The notes beneath the pieces are model-generated. The model was not told the origin of the DNA, ran no database searches, and saw only the letters and a program-made list of their open reading frames with translations. Below are positions 12,254-24,823 of a stretch of 64,000 nt of DNA, piece by piece; the first letter of the stretch is position 1; every line of letters begins with the position of its first letter. Both the position numbers and the translations under genes were made by a program. Source of the DNA: Phlegmacium glaucopus (lineage: Eukaryota > Basidiomycota > Agaricomycetes > Agaricales > Cortinariaceae). Location of the stretch: the NCBI GenBank assembly GCA_015039465.1, contig MU130625.1, positions 371,959 to 435,958 of the forward strand, in the 5' to 3' direction.

Positions 12254-13053
12254 ATGGCGCGCGCACATCGGGTTGCACTACTAGCAACAATTACTACCGT
12301 TGCATACTTGCTATTATTCTTCAATATGCTTTCCGTGCCTCTGCTGGATGCCAAAATCGCTGGACAAATATTACCTGTGGTGCGAATCTATCTTGTTCTC
12401 TAGCATCTAAGCGGTTAATACTGATATCTTCTCTGCATCATTCTGCTCATACCCACATTCACTGAATCATGAACTGGAACCGGAATTCCCAACCCTTTCT
12501 TACATTTGTCTAAATTGGTCTACAGATCCCTTGGTGGCTTCTTGTGACATTTGGATCGTATTGTTTATGGTCAATTGGGATGGGTCTGGTTACTTTGAGA
12601 GAATGTCCTGAAGCGTATAATGAGCTGCTTGGGGTGAGTTTCTTCCCTTGCTTTGTCCAGTTTCACCATTTCTCCAATTTGAAACCCTGTCCATCGATTT
12701 GGGGCAAAAGCCAGTTAAACTTTGGACCCTCCTTTTCTACTGCTTCTCTGTGAACGCGTCATCGTTAGCGTTTACGCATGAGATCTATATCCTGTTGCTA
12801 TTGCATAATCTCCTTTAAAGGTGGCGTGCGTCCGAGATCTTTCATGACCGTCCCCTTCTGGTCATCCTTTCCCATTGCATCAGTCCAAAATAAAATAATT
12901 TCTACTACTTGTCCTATCATTTCGCAGTGCTTCCGTTTCTTTTTTTTTCCCTCCTGCTATCTCATAAATCCTGATCCGCGCTTTTCCTTTTACATCTAGG
13001 AAATTACAGAAGCAAAAGATGACTTGAGAACGAAGGGAGTGACAGTTGATTGA
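12254..13053 (+). CDS. DPM3: Dolichol-phosphate mannosyltransferase subunit 3
   Basis: Three exons (12254-12379, 12526-12633, 13000-13053) give 95 residues, the usual DPM3 length. Two hydrophobic segments (residues about 7-28 and 43-62) are followed by a conserved amphipathic tail, read as CPEAYNELL then EITEAKDDLRTKGVTVD. DPM3 tethers the catalytic subunit DPM1 to the endoplasmic reticulum, where dolichol-phosphate mannose is made for N-glycosylation, O-mannosylation and GPI anchors. Intron 1 (146 bp) and intron 2 (366 bp) are unusually long for this window. Confidence 0.92.
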
Positions 13054-16000
13054 AGATATCAAGAATAAAATTTATCTATTTGTCAATGAGTACTCCGAGT
13101 CGTCGCACATGTGCCGTGGAGGCTGAGGATATACACTGGGTCGGTCACGAATTTGATATTCAGATCACTGACAAATATATAAGACTCGGGTGGCGAATTG
13201 AGGCAGGATATCACTTGTATGTTCCCTGATACATTTGACAATTGATTCTTATTACTTAGCACATGCTTTCATATCCACAGCCCTTGATCTTCGCTGGTTC
13301 AATGTCAGCGAGTGCAACGAACGATTAGGCCTGTACGCAAATGTATTAATCCAATGTTTCTCCGCAGCGTTAATCAATTCTCCGAATTATCTCCAATGGC
13401 TATATTGATTTATCTTCTGCCGTCAAAGTTTCAATACTGCAGCCTCTCTTTTAGGCAGTACAACCAGGATCTCCAAACAGTCCGTCTTAGTCGATTTCAT
13501 TCTCGTTTCAACTGTGTACTCAATCTCAATCTGTTTGGTTCGTTAGGGTGCGACTTGTCTCTCTTTACAGCACTCATAGTAGCATATGGAATTTGCTATC
13601 GATATATGATTTCCCGAGCCCAACGGCAGGCTTAGGCGAAGAGGTTAAATATTCTGCCATCACGCAGCTCGGCTCTACTTCCCCTTCGTTTAAATTATTG
13701 TGTGCAACGCCACACATTAGGTTTCAAGCAAACTAACCGACGTCGCCACGTTAGTGTCTGAAATTCACGCGTCCCGTCGGGACTGCTCGACCATGCGGAG
13801 GCGGGTCTTCTCTTACTAAATGTCACGAAACGCATAGCCCCCAATAAATTTTACTGGACCAAGGCCTGAAGACTCCGAGTTTAGGATCTCACAAAGACAA
13901 AGGAAGCACTAATAACTGTGGTCCGTTGTACCCGATTCATCCCATCGGCATGATTCCTCCTCGACGTTCGATGCACAATCTCCACGGAACCGAATGACCG
14001 TCTTATTGAGATTTATTGAGAGATTTTGAGAGCAATGCGCTTCCTCCGAGTCGTTTTACGTCGTAGTTATTATTTTCCTTTCGCTCGGATTGATATTCAT
14101 GACACTTACAAAAATACTCTTTACATCTTCCAAAAACCACGTCTACTACTACTAGATTTTGAAAGACCATATTATCAATATTATGTTCTCTTGTCCGGCT
14201 GGCCATGGTTGCTCATTATAGGTGACTCGTCATCCATGCTTCCCTTCAAGGATTTTCCGACCCGTTGCTCTTGAACACAAATATCCACCTCGGCAATTAG
14301 TGCCGATTTCGAGTCTTCGTCTCGGAGACTCGGGCCACTAATTGATTGTACATAGGTTATATCATTATCGGTGAAGTAGAAGCTTGAAGCTTGAAAGTTT
14401 ATAGCAAGTTTATAGACGCATATTTCAAGTTAACTCAGTGACAGCGGCGTCTTGCGATTTTTAGAATATTTACTCAGGAGTGACACCGTAGTTATTCGGC
14501 AAGATAAGCTGAGTTTTAACTTGAAGCTCGGCCTATTCTAACGAGAGCCCCAAAAACCGCGAGTTGAGGCGAATCTTCAATAGATTGATCTGTTTTCGTA
14601 AGGAAAAAGTACGTGCGAAGTACGCGGTACATTGTTGTCGGCAGGTCAGCGTCTATTTTTCAATTTTCACAGTCTGGCTCGGGAGTTCGCCCCGAGTCCG
14701 TATTTTTCAATTTCCGCGTTTACTGCTTCGCCAAGTGGTTTGGTTTGGGATGTGATTATATCTCTTTATTTATCTAGTTAAAGGAAGAGCTTATCTGCCA
14801 CGTCCGAGTCCAGCGCTTTCATCAAGCAAATTTGAACTTTAGTAGTGTCTATATTCTTGTTGGCAGGTTCTAAGTAGAACCATGCAATACAGCAGTGAGG
14901 CACATTAAAGACATTCTAGACTCTCTCCGGCTTGATTATTTTCCGGTTCTGATACAAAGCAATTTGTCCCCCCAAAAAAAATGTTTCTTTTCTTGTTTCA
15001 GCTTCTGAAATGGCATGGCCCTGCGATGAATCTGCAAGGCCCCCAACGCTGAATGGATAGGGAGCCCGGAGAATAGTAGATATCCGTTCGACCGATATGG
15101 ATGTGGCTTGACACCTAAGTGAAAAAAAAAAAACTGGCATGGCAAATGGATGCCAGTGGTCTAGATATTTATTCCTAGTTCCTCCGGGCCTCGGAGATTT
15201 CTGTTCGTTCGAAGGTAGTAATGTTTGAAATCTTACCCAAGTCTTATTTGCCGTTTATTGCGGCTTTTTTTCTTTGTTGGCAACAATATTTACAGCAAAA
15301 GGTACTGACACACGCACGACGTGGTCGCACCACCTCCTACCTGATCGAACTTTATCTGTTTGCAAATTTATTCCCTCACCTATTTCCTCCTATTTCACGG
15401 TCTGACTTAGGACCATCAAAAGGCCGGGAGATTAGAGATAAACATCTGAGCAAGCTTACAGTTGAACAATGAACAGGTCAACGTTTCAACCTTCTACTTC
15501 TTATTGAGTAACATGTCGTGGTGGACCTGGAAATGGCGGAAAATACTTATTTCGGAGTGTGTATTAGCTACCCAGTGTTTTTTGCCTTACGCCTGAGTCA
15601 AGGTCTTTGACATTTACATTGGCTACGCAGTAATCCACTAGATGTGGTCAAATTTTGGCATCTATACTGTTGCCATGGACCGGCTGGACAATGTATTCTA
15701 CGATGTGCCTTGAAGGCACATCGTATTTATACATAAGTGGTAGCTTTCCACTTAAAGTATCCCATGATAGGACTAGGGGACTCTGTAACATTGAATCTGT
15801 AAATAGAAAAACGACATGTCGTAGCTGCAGACGCCATACATATCTACAGACAGATCGCTAGAATTAATAGAACATACTGTACGCTATACGAGAGCTTTCT
15901 AGTTGAACACAATACAAGTGCAGAAGAAAAGTAGAAGTCCGATTCCGAAAAATGTCGAGTTATTCTGATAAATGCCTAAGTGATCCGTCCATAGTAATGA

Positions 16001-16068
16001 TCCCAAAATAACAAGGAGGTAAAAAAAGAAAGGAAAAAAAAAGGAATGATTCACGATCAACAGTGCCC
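13054..16068. other. 3-kb stretch without a supportable gene
   Basis: No coding pattern, transposon end or RNA gene is evident. A short frame from the ATG at 13087 encodes about 47 residues with no recognisable feature. A 27-bp near-perfect palindrome lies at 15699-15725. Confidence 0.4.
15699..15725. repeat. 27-bp palindrome
   Basis: Arms of 13 bp (TACGATGTGCCTT and its exact reverse complement) are separated by a single G. It stands alone in non-coding DNA. It could be a terminator-like hairpin or a protein site, but no neighbouring gene makes either reading compelling. Confidence 0.6.
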
Positions 16069-18164
16069 TCATTTCAAACCATTCAAGCTGCCCTTTTCAC
16101 CCATGAAATGGATACTATTGGTTCTCTTGGAAATTTTATCGCTAGGATGAGTATACCCAGCTGACGTAAGGTATGCACCAGAAATTCCTCGGGGCATGCT
16201 GACTTGCATCTGACCGAACTCCGAAGCTAGATCATAAGGTGATGGCAAGCGTGGCATGGAAGGAGAAGAACTCAATCGAGGAGTCATAGCACCAAACGCA
16301 AATCCAGCGTAATGCATGTTCGGACTTGGTGCTCCGCAGTTCATCATCATCGGGCTCATGGACCCCACGGCTGCGGCTCCACCGTTAATCATAAGTGGGC
16401 CAGGTATTCCAGGCTTGAGGGATCGATTTTTCTTGATGGTTGGGACCAATGTTGGGGCGGGCTCGAGGAGTGTTTGGAGAGCGAAAAGACACATAAATGC
16501 GTCATTGCCAGCATTGTGTAAGGTGCATTTAGGGAGGACAATGGGCATGATAGGCTGGGGCTGCGGTGATAGCGATCGCTTCTCTGTATTCGGGGAGTTG
16601 GGTGCAAATGGGACCGTCAAAGAGTACAGAAAAGTCTCAAAGGATAAATTTGACCCGCTGACACGGGGCTTCTCAGTTTTTGGATCTATCATAACTCCGC
16701 GAAGGCCAGAAGAATATAAAGCCCGCTCGTAGACCATTGTGTCAACGATAAGCAGGTTATTTGGAAGTTCTAACCATAAAAAAAAATCGGGATCAGTTTT
16801 CGAAAAATATGTGGAGATAGATGGAACTCTCACTGATCTTCATTTCTTCTAAACGAGCCAAATCGCCCTGAATGTTGTGAGCCACCAGAACGAGATGATT
16901 GGGAGTCGTTTCTGAATCTGGACTGGCAAGACTACTGCACACCGATCCACCTGTTCAAACATCCCCATGTCATGGATATAAACGACTCACCTGATCACGG
17001 CTTGAATGATTTGAGGCAATTTGGGCTTCGTTGCTACTTGGCTCTCACCGAACTTCATGAGCAGGTCAGATGAGTTGGGGAAGATCATTTGATAAACAAA
17101 AAAAGCATACCGAATACTGGAAGAATGATGAGGTGTTAATTTTGTTGCGCAGTGATAGTATGATCAACATATACTTGCCTGCCACGGATAATTTGGACAG
17201 TGCTTGTTGGTGACCTTGTCAACATACTCGGCAACGATGTAATGGCCTTTTCTTATTAAATTAGGGGAAGGTTAGATATATAAGGCTCTCGATATGTTCC
17301 TCAATATACCTGTAATTAGTGTCCGGTACTGGCGGCCAATGTCCAAGTCTAGCAGAAGATGGACATCGTCAAATTTTACAAACCATTGAGCTGGTTTTGA
17401 TTAGACTCACGCTTCAAGATGGCCGCAACGTACAGCTGCATAGCCCCATTCTAAAACACTTTTTTCGTTCCTCTCACTCCACTCGAAATCGATAGCCAAA
17501 AAAGTTTTATCCTTTTTGCTCCACAACTCCTTTATAGTTTTAGGTTCTCCAGCTCGAACACGTGCTTTGAGGGCAGAAAGCAGTGCCGCCGGCAGTGTCG
17601 AATGCAGTTTCTTATATGATGCATAATCAGAGACGTGGCGAAGATGGCGATTGACAGTCTCAAATGGAGTAACTTGCAGGATATTTGGAGCCTGTGGGAG
17701 AGTCTCACCGAACCTATTCAGGGGTAAAAATGCGTAGTCATGAAACGAAAGAGGGAATAAAAATACCTTGTTTTTATCATTTTCAGAAACGCGCCAACAG
17801 AATTAAGGCGGGTGACGATATGGGCTCTGCCTGTGCATGCATCTGTTACCGTAATCACAGGCCAGGAGAATGCTAGGAAGGCATCGAATGATTCAAAAAG
17901 ATGACCCCAAGATCTTTCGTACCTTCATAAGAGAGATATATGTCAGTGATTTAAACAGAATTGTTGACCATTTCGGCGAGGCTAGGAATAAGCACCAAGG
18001 CACATTGTACATCTGGAAATATCCAATATAAGCGGAGTAGACCTTGGGAAGTATAACAAGGGTCAGCAAAGCAGGACAAGAATAGCCCAATAGTGCCGAG
18101 GTCAACTCACAGAATGAAGGTCATATTCCCAGCCTTTGGGATCAACGAGAGTGAAGTCAGTCAT
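16069..18164 (-). CDS. Gfd2/YDR514C-like DEDDh 3'-5' exonuclease family protein
   Basis: Ten exons on the minus strand (18164-18111, 18042-17996, 17922-17767, 17713-17411, 17348-17310, 17251-17179, 17116-17111, 17052-16991, 16934-16834, 16769-16069) give 513 residues. The RNase H-fold catalytic set is complete: D161 and E163 in AIDFEWSER, D271 in VAHNIQGDL, and H365/D370 in LHNAGNDA. This is the DEDDh layout of the fungal Gfd2/YDR514C family, linked in yeast to mRNA export factor Dbp5. The N-terminal domain (FSWPVITVTDACTG) is conserved in basidiomycete members as I recall them. The C-terminal 130 residues are low-complexity (Pro, Ser, Met, Gly). Intron 6 is GC-AG, and exon 7 is a 6-nt microexon that could be skipped without shifting the frame. 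Confidence 0.82.
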
Positions 18165-19043
18165 GACAGAAAGGAATCGGTTTCTGTGATCGTGGTAGTC
18201 GTCGTAAAGAAAAAGGAGGCTCCTAAGAAATAGGAATCGTTGAAGAGGAGAGGAAGGGTACCTTCATGTCACACTAATTTATGCTTACGCGATGAGCAGT
18301 TCTGTTCGCTCCCCTCCTCCCGTTTACACGTACTGGCGCACTAAAGTCACTAAAAAGTCAGAGTAAACGTCTGCTACGTTGAGCTCCTCCGAGTCAAGCG
18401 CTAATATACAAAGGGAAACCTTTTATAGAACTTCAGATTTCAGCATGGCAGCATGATCAACAATAAGCCAGTGCTGGCCTTCCCTTTAACGCTTCTTTCT
18501 TGATTATACCTTGGTAAGAGAGAGAGAGAAAAGGCGTCCCACATGAGACTGTCTGATACATTTATCTCTCATTTTATGTGATAATAATGTTGCTGCAAAA
18601 CGGAGTGCTCATCAAGGTCATTCTCGTTTGAAATCGTTTCAATGAGTCTACGAAGGTCTGAATAACTGCAACCCCTCTGGCCAAAAGGACTCAGTCGCCG
18701 TCGGGATCGGGTTTACTAATACTAGACTGTCGTCGATTATCGCCGTAAGTCATACAGCCAATCCCAACGAATTTGCCAAGGCTATCTGTAGTGCCCGTCA
18801 ATCAACACCGAGAACCCAGGGTATACAGGTGGTCCTCTGAATCATTATGCAAAGACACCACAAGAAAATTAATCCACGATGTCTGCAAGAGAGAGCCGTT
18901 GGGCCCGGATCTAGGCGCACGCGCACGGTATATGGATCCCAAATTTAAGTGTTGCTTGTTCAAAGTCCTGATTTGCGGCGCCCCCAGCCCCTTATCAATG
19001 AATTCGCAATGCAAAGCATATAGACGGATTACATATGACAGTT
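18165..19043. other. Intergenic region upstream of the exonuclease gene
   Basis: Lies between the delta-COP stop and the exonuclease start. A GA-rich run (GAGAGAGAGAAAAGG) at about 18520 is the only notable composition. Open frames at 18773-19072 (both strands) have no recognisable content. Confidence 0.4.
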
Positions 19044-21017
19044 TTAGACGACGAGATACTCGTCTGCCGTGACAAGTGCATCTACTGAGTATTCTGGGCC
19101 TTCTGCACCATCAATTCTGCTAACAGAGGCAACAGCGACACCAGCCAAGCTGCCTTGGCCAATAAAAGAGACATCAACAGGGAAGAAAGCCGTAACATCG
19201 ACTCCTCCAACATTGAATATTAGCGAACCAGACTTGCTGTCGTCCTCTGCAGTGAGAACCGGGATGGACCAAGCCAACGAGTGAGAAGCAGGCTCAAGAG
19301 ACCATTCGCCTGAATGCGACGTAACGGTGGGGTATGAACCATCGCTGCATAATTGGCGATGTACGGCGTCAGAATGGTGTAAAGTATACACGTGAACAGA
19401 TACGTACGGCAGAGGTATGGAGATGACGACGTCATAAAGAGTGACATTTTCATTTTCGAGTTCGTACTCGATGCTCACTTCACATGTTCCATCATTTGAA
19501 GGAGACGGCCAGCAGTTTACTAGAAAGAGTGGTATAAACTTCTGGCAGATTTGGAGATAGAATGGAAGAAACTCACTGGAAAGTGGCACATTACTCTCGT
19601 CCGTCCCGGCATATCTCCATTTCAGTACCGCCAAGCTTTGTCCAACCGGGAAAGGCCTCGAGGAATCCTTGAGTGCTACGACTCGTGGCTGTCCGGAAGT
19701 GAATTTTGCAACGTTAGGATGTTGCTTGAATTGAAGATTGGAACCACCAAAGTCCGTCGATGGTGATGCCAGCGTGATTCGGAGATGCGCTTGCGCGGGG
19801 TCGGTAACTTGGAGGTTCATATCTCCCTTGAGCTCCATCGATTGGACCCCACCATCACGAAGTAAAGACAGAGAGATCTGTTCTTTGATGATAATATGGA
19901 CACTAGACCAAAAAGAACAATCAGTTTAAGACCTTGGAAAATGGGAAGGAATTCACCTTTGGGGCTCAACTTCAGGTAAGCTACCTCGACCGCTTACTTT
20001 TTGAACAGTTGGGGGTTGCTTAACATCGGGTGTATCTAGAGCAGACGCATTCGAATTGCTAATTGTCGACGCCAAAACATCTCCACCGAGAGCGTCCAGG
20101 AGTTCAGCTTGCTTCGTTTTCTTCGATCCAAGTTTCATGCCGCTACCCTTGAATGCGGGACTGCGAGTAGTTGCAGGTGTGGATGAGGCAACGATTCGAG
20201 CAGGCGAGGCAGATACATCTGGAGCTTCGAATCGAGAGACAGGAGAATAGCCTGAGACACCACCACCAAGGTAACTGCTTCCACCACCGGTGCCAGCTGT
20301 ACGACGTTGTTGTTCGCGACGTTGCATTTCCAATTGCTTGGCTCGGCGTTTAAGTTCCTCCTTTGCCTCAGCTTCCTTATTCTGTTTGGAAAAAAAGAAA
20401 AACAGGTTTAAATAGTGTCTTAAAGAAATTTGAAAACACAACTCACTCTGGCGATGATTTCTTGAATCTTCTCTTCGTGACTCTCCATTTCGAGAACACT
20501 CCGTACTTGCATCAAGTTAACCTGCTCTCTATAACCCATACTGACAATCTCATCAAATGCACCCAAAAGTTCAAAAGCATTCTTTGAGATTTCTCGCTCA
20601 TCTGCACTGCGGCACATATCAGAAACCACACGAGCAAACAAATGTAGAGTGTCGATGTCTTGTAGAATATTAGACGCCTTATTGGTGATTAAGAGGATGT
20701 ATAGATCTTCTAGGGGCTGGTACACATATCGGACTTCAGCAGTTTCGACAGAGGTGTGTTGTGTATTGGTTGGGATGAGCTTTGGAAATGATGCAAGGAG
20801 AGATTCAATCCTCGTCCTACTCATATCACGAAATTGGCGAGAGATAACGGCTGGTCGCGATAACAGCTTTCAGTTTAACTTTATTCAATAAAAATGAAGA
20901 TATGAACTCACCTTTGCCGCCTTTTGTACATATGGACGCTGCTAATACAACCTGATCGTAAAATTATCAGTTCAAAAGTTTTTTTAAGTTTGTGGGTCGA
21001 TCCCCGTGACGAACCAT
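19044..21017 (-). CDS. RET2: Coatomer subunit delta (delta-COP)
   Basis: Seven exons (21017-21015, 20951-20912, 20850-20447, 20381-19957, 19902-19577, 19519-19408, 19344-19044) give 536 residues. The N-terminal longin domain begins VVLAASICTKGGKAVISRQF and continues to about residue 145. A charged coiled coil follows (KEAEAKEELKRRAKQLEMQ, about 151-170), then a Gly/Ser-rich linker. The C-terminal mu-homology domain runs from about 290 to the end, with PLSINCWPSPSNDGTC and GEWSLEPASHSLAW typical of delta-COP. The protein is the medium chain of the COPI coat for retrograde Golgi-to-ER traffic. The first exon appears to be the start codon alone (3 nt). In exon 3 the acceptor after GACCAG, not the nearer GAAAG, keeps the frame. 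Confidence 0.95.
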
Positions 21018-21397
21018 GGTGTCTGGCTAACAAAATGCAAATCAGAGTTGGTTCCCAAGCGTTACAGCGTCCTCGTGTTCCTTAATAGATATTTGTGAAG
21101 GCAGGTATCGGTGTCGTCGATATCCTGTACGTGTCAGGACTCAGTGTACATCGAGATTCAGGGCAGGTTCTCACGTGATACACTCACTGAGAAAGGATAA
21201 TAATAATGTCAATTTACATCTTGACACTTGATCATTCCTTTATTTTTCAATATGCTTGTGACCCATTGAACGTAGATATTAGTGTCCCTCAGAGTTGAGC
21301 TGCGACTTTTGCAGTTCTTGCAGTTCTGTAATAATTCTGCAGAATTCAGGAGATTGCAAATATATTTAATGAAAGTCCTCTTGCAAAATGAGAGGGT
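21018..21397. other. delta-COP promoter region and start of the repeat-rich zone
   Basis: No coding content is visible. From here to about 56,000 the sequence changes character, with lower gene density, many stops in formerly coding DNA and abundant repeats. Confidence 0.4.
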
Positions 21398-21820
21398 TTG
21401 ATCTTCAAAGTTGATGATTTTGCCTACAAGCTCATTGGAACATCAGGAAACCATGCTGCAAACCAAAAGAAAAGCCATACCATTTTGAAGGAGTGGAAGC
21501 TTGATATAATTTTACAGCAACTTGGAGAGGAGGCCCTCTTCAACATGTCTGTAACACGGTCTATGAACACATTGGAACCAACAGCTGCTGAAAGTGCTGC
21601 AGAGGTGTCAAAGAGAGGCACAAGCCATGCAATGATGCTGGGGGGCTTGATCTGCCATAACAAGGACAAGAAGAAAGGTCAGCAGTGTTACGGCGACTAT
21701 AAGCTTGCACTCGCGTTCGGTGCTGGGCCGATAGACCAAGTAACTATGGACTGTTATACAACTGCAATCGTATTCAACAAGTTGAGACTGAGGACGGCAG
21801 GTTCTGAGCAAGCTGTGTAG
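21398..21820 (+). pseudogene. Decayed transposon-associated ORF, fragment 1
   Basis: An open frame of about 140 codons with ordinary protein composition (FKVDDFAYKLIGTSGNHAAN onward) but no start context or partner exons. I do not recognise a domain. It ends at 21820, and an unrelated segment (about 21821-22140) separates it from the next fragment, which could have belonged to the same element. Confidence 0.35.
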
Positions 21821-22144
21821 ATTAAGACCGTAGGAATACAAAGGTCTAAACTAGGGATCATGGCTATGGGTATGGCTCTTATATACTAAGGGGTCGAGTC
21901 AGAGATAAGGGAATGGTCCGTGCTGGGAGTATGAGTCGGTACGAGTCAGAGATAGAGGGAACGGAAGCGATAGCTAAGTATAGTACATGGAAGGTTCAGG
22001 GCAAAGGGTAAGTAGGGAAAGAGGTGGTGTAAGAAGGGAACGATGAAGGAAGATGCAATGTACAGTAAAGAAAGGGGAGAAAAAGGAATGGGGGCCATGC
22101 GCATACCAGACGTTCATAACAAGCAGGACACATACAATTAGTAT

Positions 22145-22790
22145 ATGGAAGAAAAAGTTGGCACCTGTGTACCTTATCCTGATGTCAGCAACACCCATTA
22201 TGGTTCTCATGGAGAAGCTTCAGCAACCTTGATTGTGTATTGTGATCACTTTGTCCACTTCATGGAGTTTGTGCATGATGCAAAGGATAAGCCTGGCTTG
22301 ACAAATATTGAGAAGAATTTCTTGGATGCAATTCAAGACACCCACACTCACTGAGCTCTGTGTTTTGGCAATGTATAACATCAATGTCTCTCATCCTTTT
22401 ATGCAGCATGTCCACCTCCATGATAACTTCATAGAGCTTGAATTTTCTCAAGGCTGTCGCTGCAGATCCAATCATTTAAAATGCCTTGCATAAATGAGGA
22501 CCCCAATCTAGAATTACTGCCTGACTTTAATTCCCCAGTCTTCTTACTCATATTCAATCCATTAGTCACTGTTCTGAATCCCCTAGAAGCCATCATTCAA
22601 CAGTTCAATGATGCATGGACACTAGACCATAATGCTTGGATAGCAGCCTGGAACATCCAGCAAGAGGAAGAAGCCAATGCAGAGGAGCAAGCACAACAAG
22701 AAAGAGAAGCTGATGAACTTGCTCAGCAAGTTCTAATACAGAAGCAGGTAGAGTGTTATGACTTCGAACAATTCAGATGTCTCTGATCGT
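22145..22790 (+). pseudogene. Decayed transposon-associated ORF, fragment 2
   Basis: Two overlapping frames join through a frameshift near 22345. The first reads VPYPDVSNTHYGSHGEA and VYCDHFVHFMEFVHD, and the second continues TLTELCVLAMYNINVSHPFM. These motifs match a repetitive protein family of agaricomycete genomes (pattern 'PYPDTSNTRYQSH ... TELCVLALY') that I associate with mobile DNA. A further piece (22481-22786) encodes an acidic, glutamine-rich coiled coil with EEEANAEEQAQQEREADE. The reading frame is broken, so this is debris. The family name is unknown to me. Confidence 0.5.
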
Positions 22791-22908
22791 AAACAGTTGT
22801 AAAGAAGAGTTCATTCATTCATTCACAGTGAGCTCAAAGAATACCAAGAGAGACGTCTCAAGGAATTGTCTTAGAGTTTGAGGAAGATTCAAGAAGAAAG
22901 TAGTCGAG

Positions 22909-23158
22909 TACAATTCTCAAGAATTAGCTAAGGTTTACATGAGTTGTAAATACAGTATTTATAGTAGAATAAGGGAGTTGTGCATAAAGTGAAACGTCCG
23001 CATGTAAGAAGGTATGCATGGTTAAGAATAGGTGAAACAATGAAAGAAGTGAGGTAGGCATGTGTAAGTGGAAATGAAAAGAGGAAGTGAGGTGCATGTA
23101 AGTGAAACAAACATGTGTTTGGAGGAGTTAAGAAAAGAAAAAATAATAGTTTGTAACA
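22909..23158 (+). repeat. LTR-like repeat, family D, copy 1
   Basis: About 250 bp starting TACAATTCTCAAGAA and ending GTTTGTAACA. A second copy lies at 30661-30940 with the same ends and roughly 75-80% similarity by eye. The shared middle includes GTAAATACAGTATTTATA. This looks like a solo LTR or LTR fragment. No target duplication could be made out. Confidence 0.55.
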
Positions 23159-23393
23159 TTACCCCTGTTTTATGTCAAAGACTCTGAATTCAACTCAGAT
23201 TCTATGTTGAGTCCTTCCCGTTCTTCATGTGGACAGTGTTGCCAACCATGACCTTCTTCATAGCAATTGTTGCAGTGTCAGTATTCAGTTCGTGGTAGAT
23301 CGTTCTGTAAGATAATCTGTTCACCACTGATCGTGAAATAGCATTGTTGAGAAGTATGGCCATTGGTATCACAAATAGAACAGTGACATTGTA

Positions 23394-24156
23394 TAGGGAT
23401 GCCGAAGTTCAGTTCAGTTCAGTTCAGTTTGGGACCCATTTTCTCAGAACCAGAACCAGAACACTTAGGAAAACCAGAACCAGAACCAGAACCAGAACCA
23501 AACCAACAGAACCAGTTAAAAATAGATTTTTGTTAGGATATCACCAATTAGACAAGAAATTCTCATTTTGAATTTGATTTTCTAAAATTACATCTTATTT
23601 CTTAGAAATAAATATATCTTGAAATTTGAGGCCAGAAGTTTGTAGTATTGGTGTTATAACTATGACATCACTAAAAGTAAACATGAAAAGAAAAAAATAC
23701 TACTAAATCATTTTGCCAACTAGTGACAACTTTGAATTGGATTCTTGCAATAGGAGTATATTAATATTAATAAAACCTGAAGTTATAAAGTAAATGAGAC
23801 ATATTATTGATTATGTACTATGCCAGACCAAAAAATGATGCACTTCTGATTGGAAATATATTGTGTTGGTGACTTGAATAAATTTTTTCATTACAGGTAC
23901 AGGTACATTGTGCCATTTAACCTGTAAAATAATGCAAATAAGTAAATATATTACTTAAATGTTTGCCTTGGGATATAGTGGTTCAGAATGGTTTGAACCG
24001 GTTCAGAACCGGTTCTCAGATTTCTGGCCAATCAAGAACCAGAACCAGAACCAGATGGCTGAGGCCGAACCAGAACCAGAACAGAACCAATACTTCATCC
24101 GGTTCGGTTGGTTCTGGTTCTCTGGACTGGTCCAGAACTGAACTTCGGCATCCCTA
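23394..24156. mobile_element. hAT-type MITE with 8-bp target duplication ACATTGTA
   Basis: Terminal inverted repeats start TAGGGATGCCGAAGTTCAG at both ends. The element is flanked by identical 8-bp copies of ACATTGTA at 23386-23393 and 24157-24164. An 8-bp duplication with TAGxG ends is the signature of the hAT superfamily. The element is 763 bp and has no transposase frame, so it is non-autonomous. Both ends carry runs of an AGAACC hexamer unit. Confidence 0.9.
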
Positions 24157-24164
24157 ACATTGTA

Positions 24165-24823
24165 AAACAATTTCATCTTCATTGTCATTGATGATGATAG
24201 GGTCCAATCTTGTTCCAGAAGCAGTCGAGTCAGGAAGAGGGAGAGGAGAAAATTATTGTCGTTGAGGATAAGGAGAATGTCATTGAGAACCAATGGGGTT
24301 TCATCATTTGAGTGTGATGAACAGTTCAATATGTTGGACTAGACCACAGCTGGCCATGTTGTCGTATAACATGTCTGCTTGTGTCTGTAGGTATTGGAGT
24401 TCTCGTTTAGCTCGTTTGATGCTCTGGTCAACATGGTGGAAGTAAAGAAATTTGACATATAGAACAGGATTAGGTTGAAGGAAAGGAGTAAGGTTGTTGA
24501 TGTTGTGTCGGTTTTGTACATAAGAAGGGAATTCTTCATGGGTGAAATCAAAAATTGGGGATTGAGGATGAGTGGAATGAGAGGAAGAGGATGAAGAGGG
24601 GATTCAAGGCATGGTTTCAAAAAGAAAAGGTGTAGATTCGGGAATATTGAAGTTCAAAATCAAATTTGGGAAGTACAAAGTTGTTGTCTTTCTGTTTCTC
24701 GAGGGCGAGTCTTATATCCTCAAATTTGTCTCCAATTTTGGCGATGACATCGATGAATTTTAAGAACTCCCAGTCGACACATTCGTGTTGGTAGGAAGTG
24801 TAACATATGTTATAGAAGTTGTC
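24165..24823. other. Repeat-rich flank downstream of the Gypsy remnant
   Basis: On the minus strand a stretch around 24690-24780 reads like decayed coding sequence (for example DWEFLKFIDVIAKIGDKFED). It cannot be extended. It probably belongs to the mobile DNA on either side. Confidence 0.35.

Noticed and set aside
13087..13230. Small open frame of about 47 codons after DPM3
   Set aside because: No conserved motif, partner exon or expression signal could be argued. Its length is within chance expectation.
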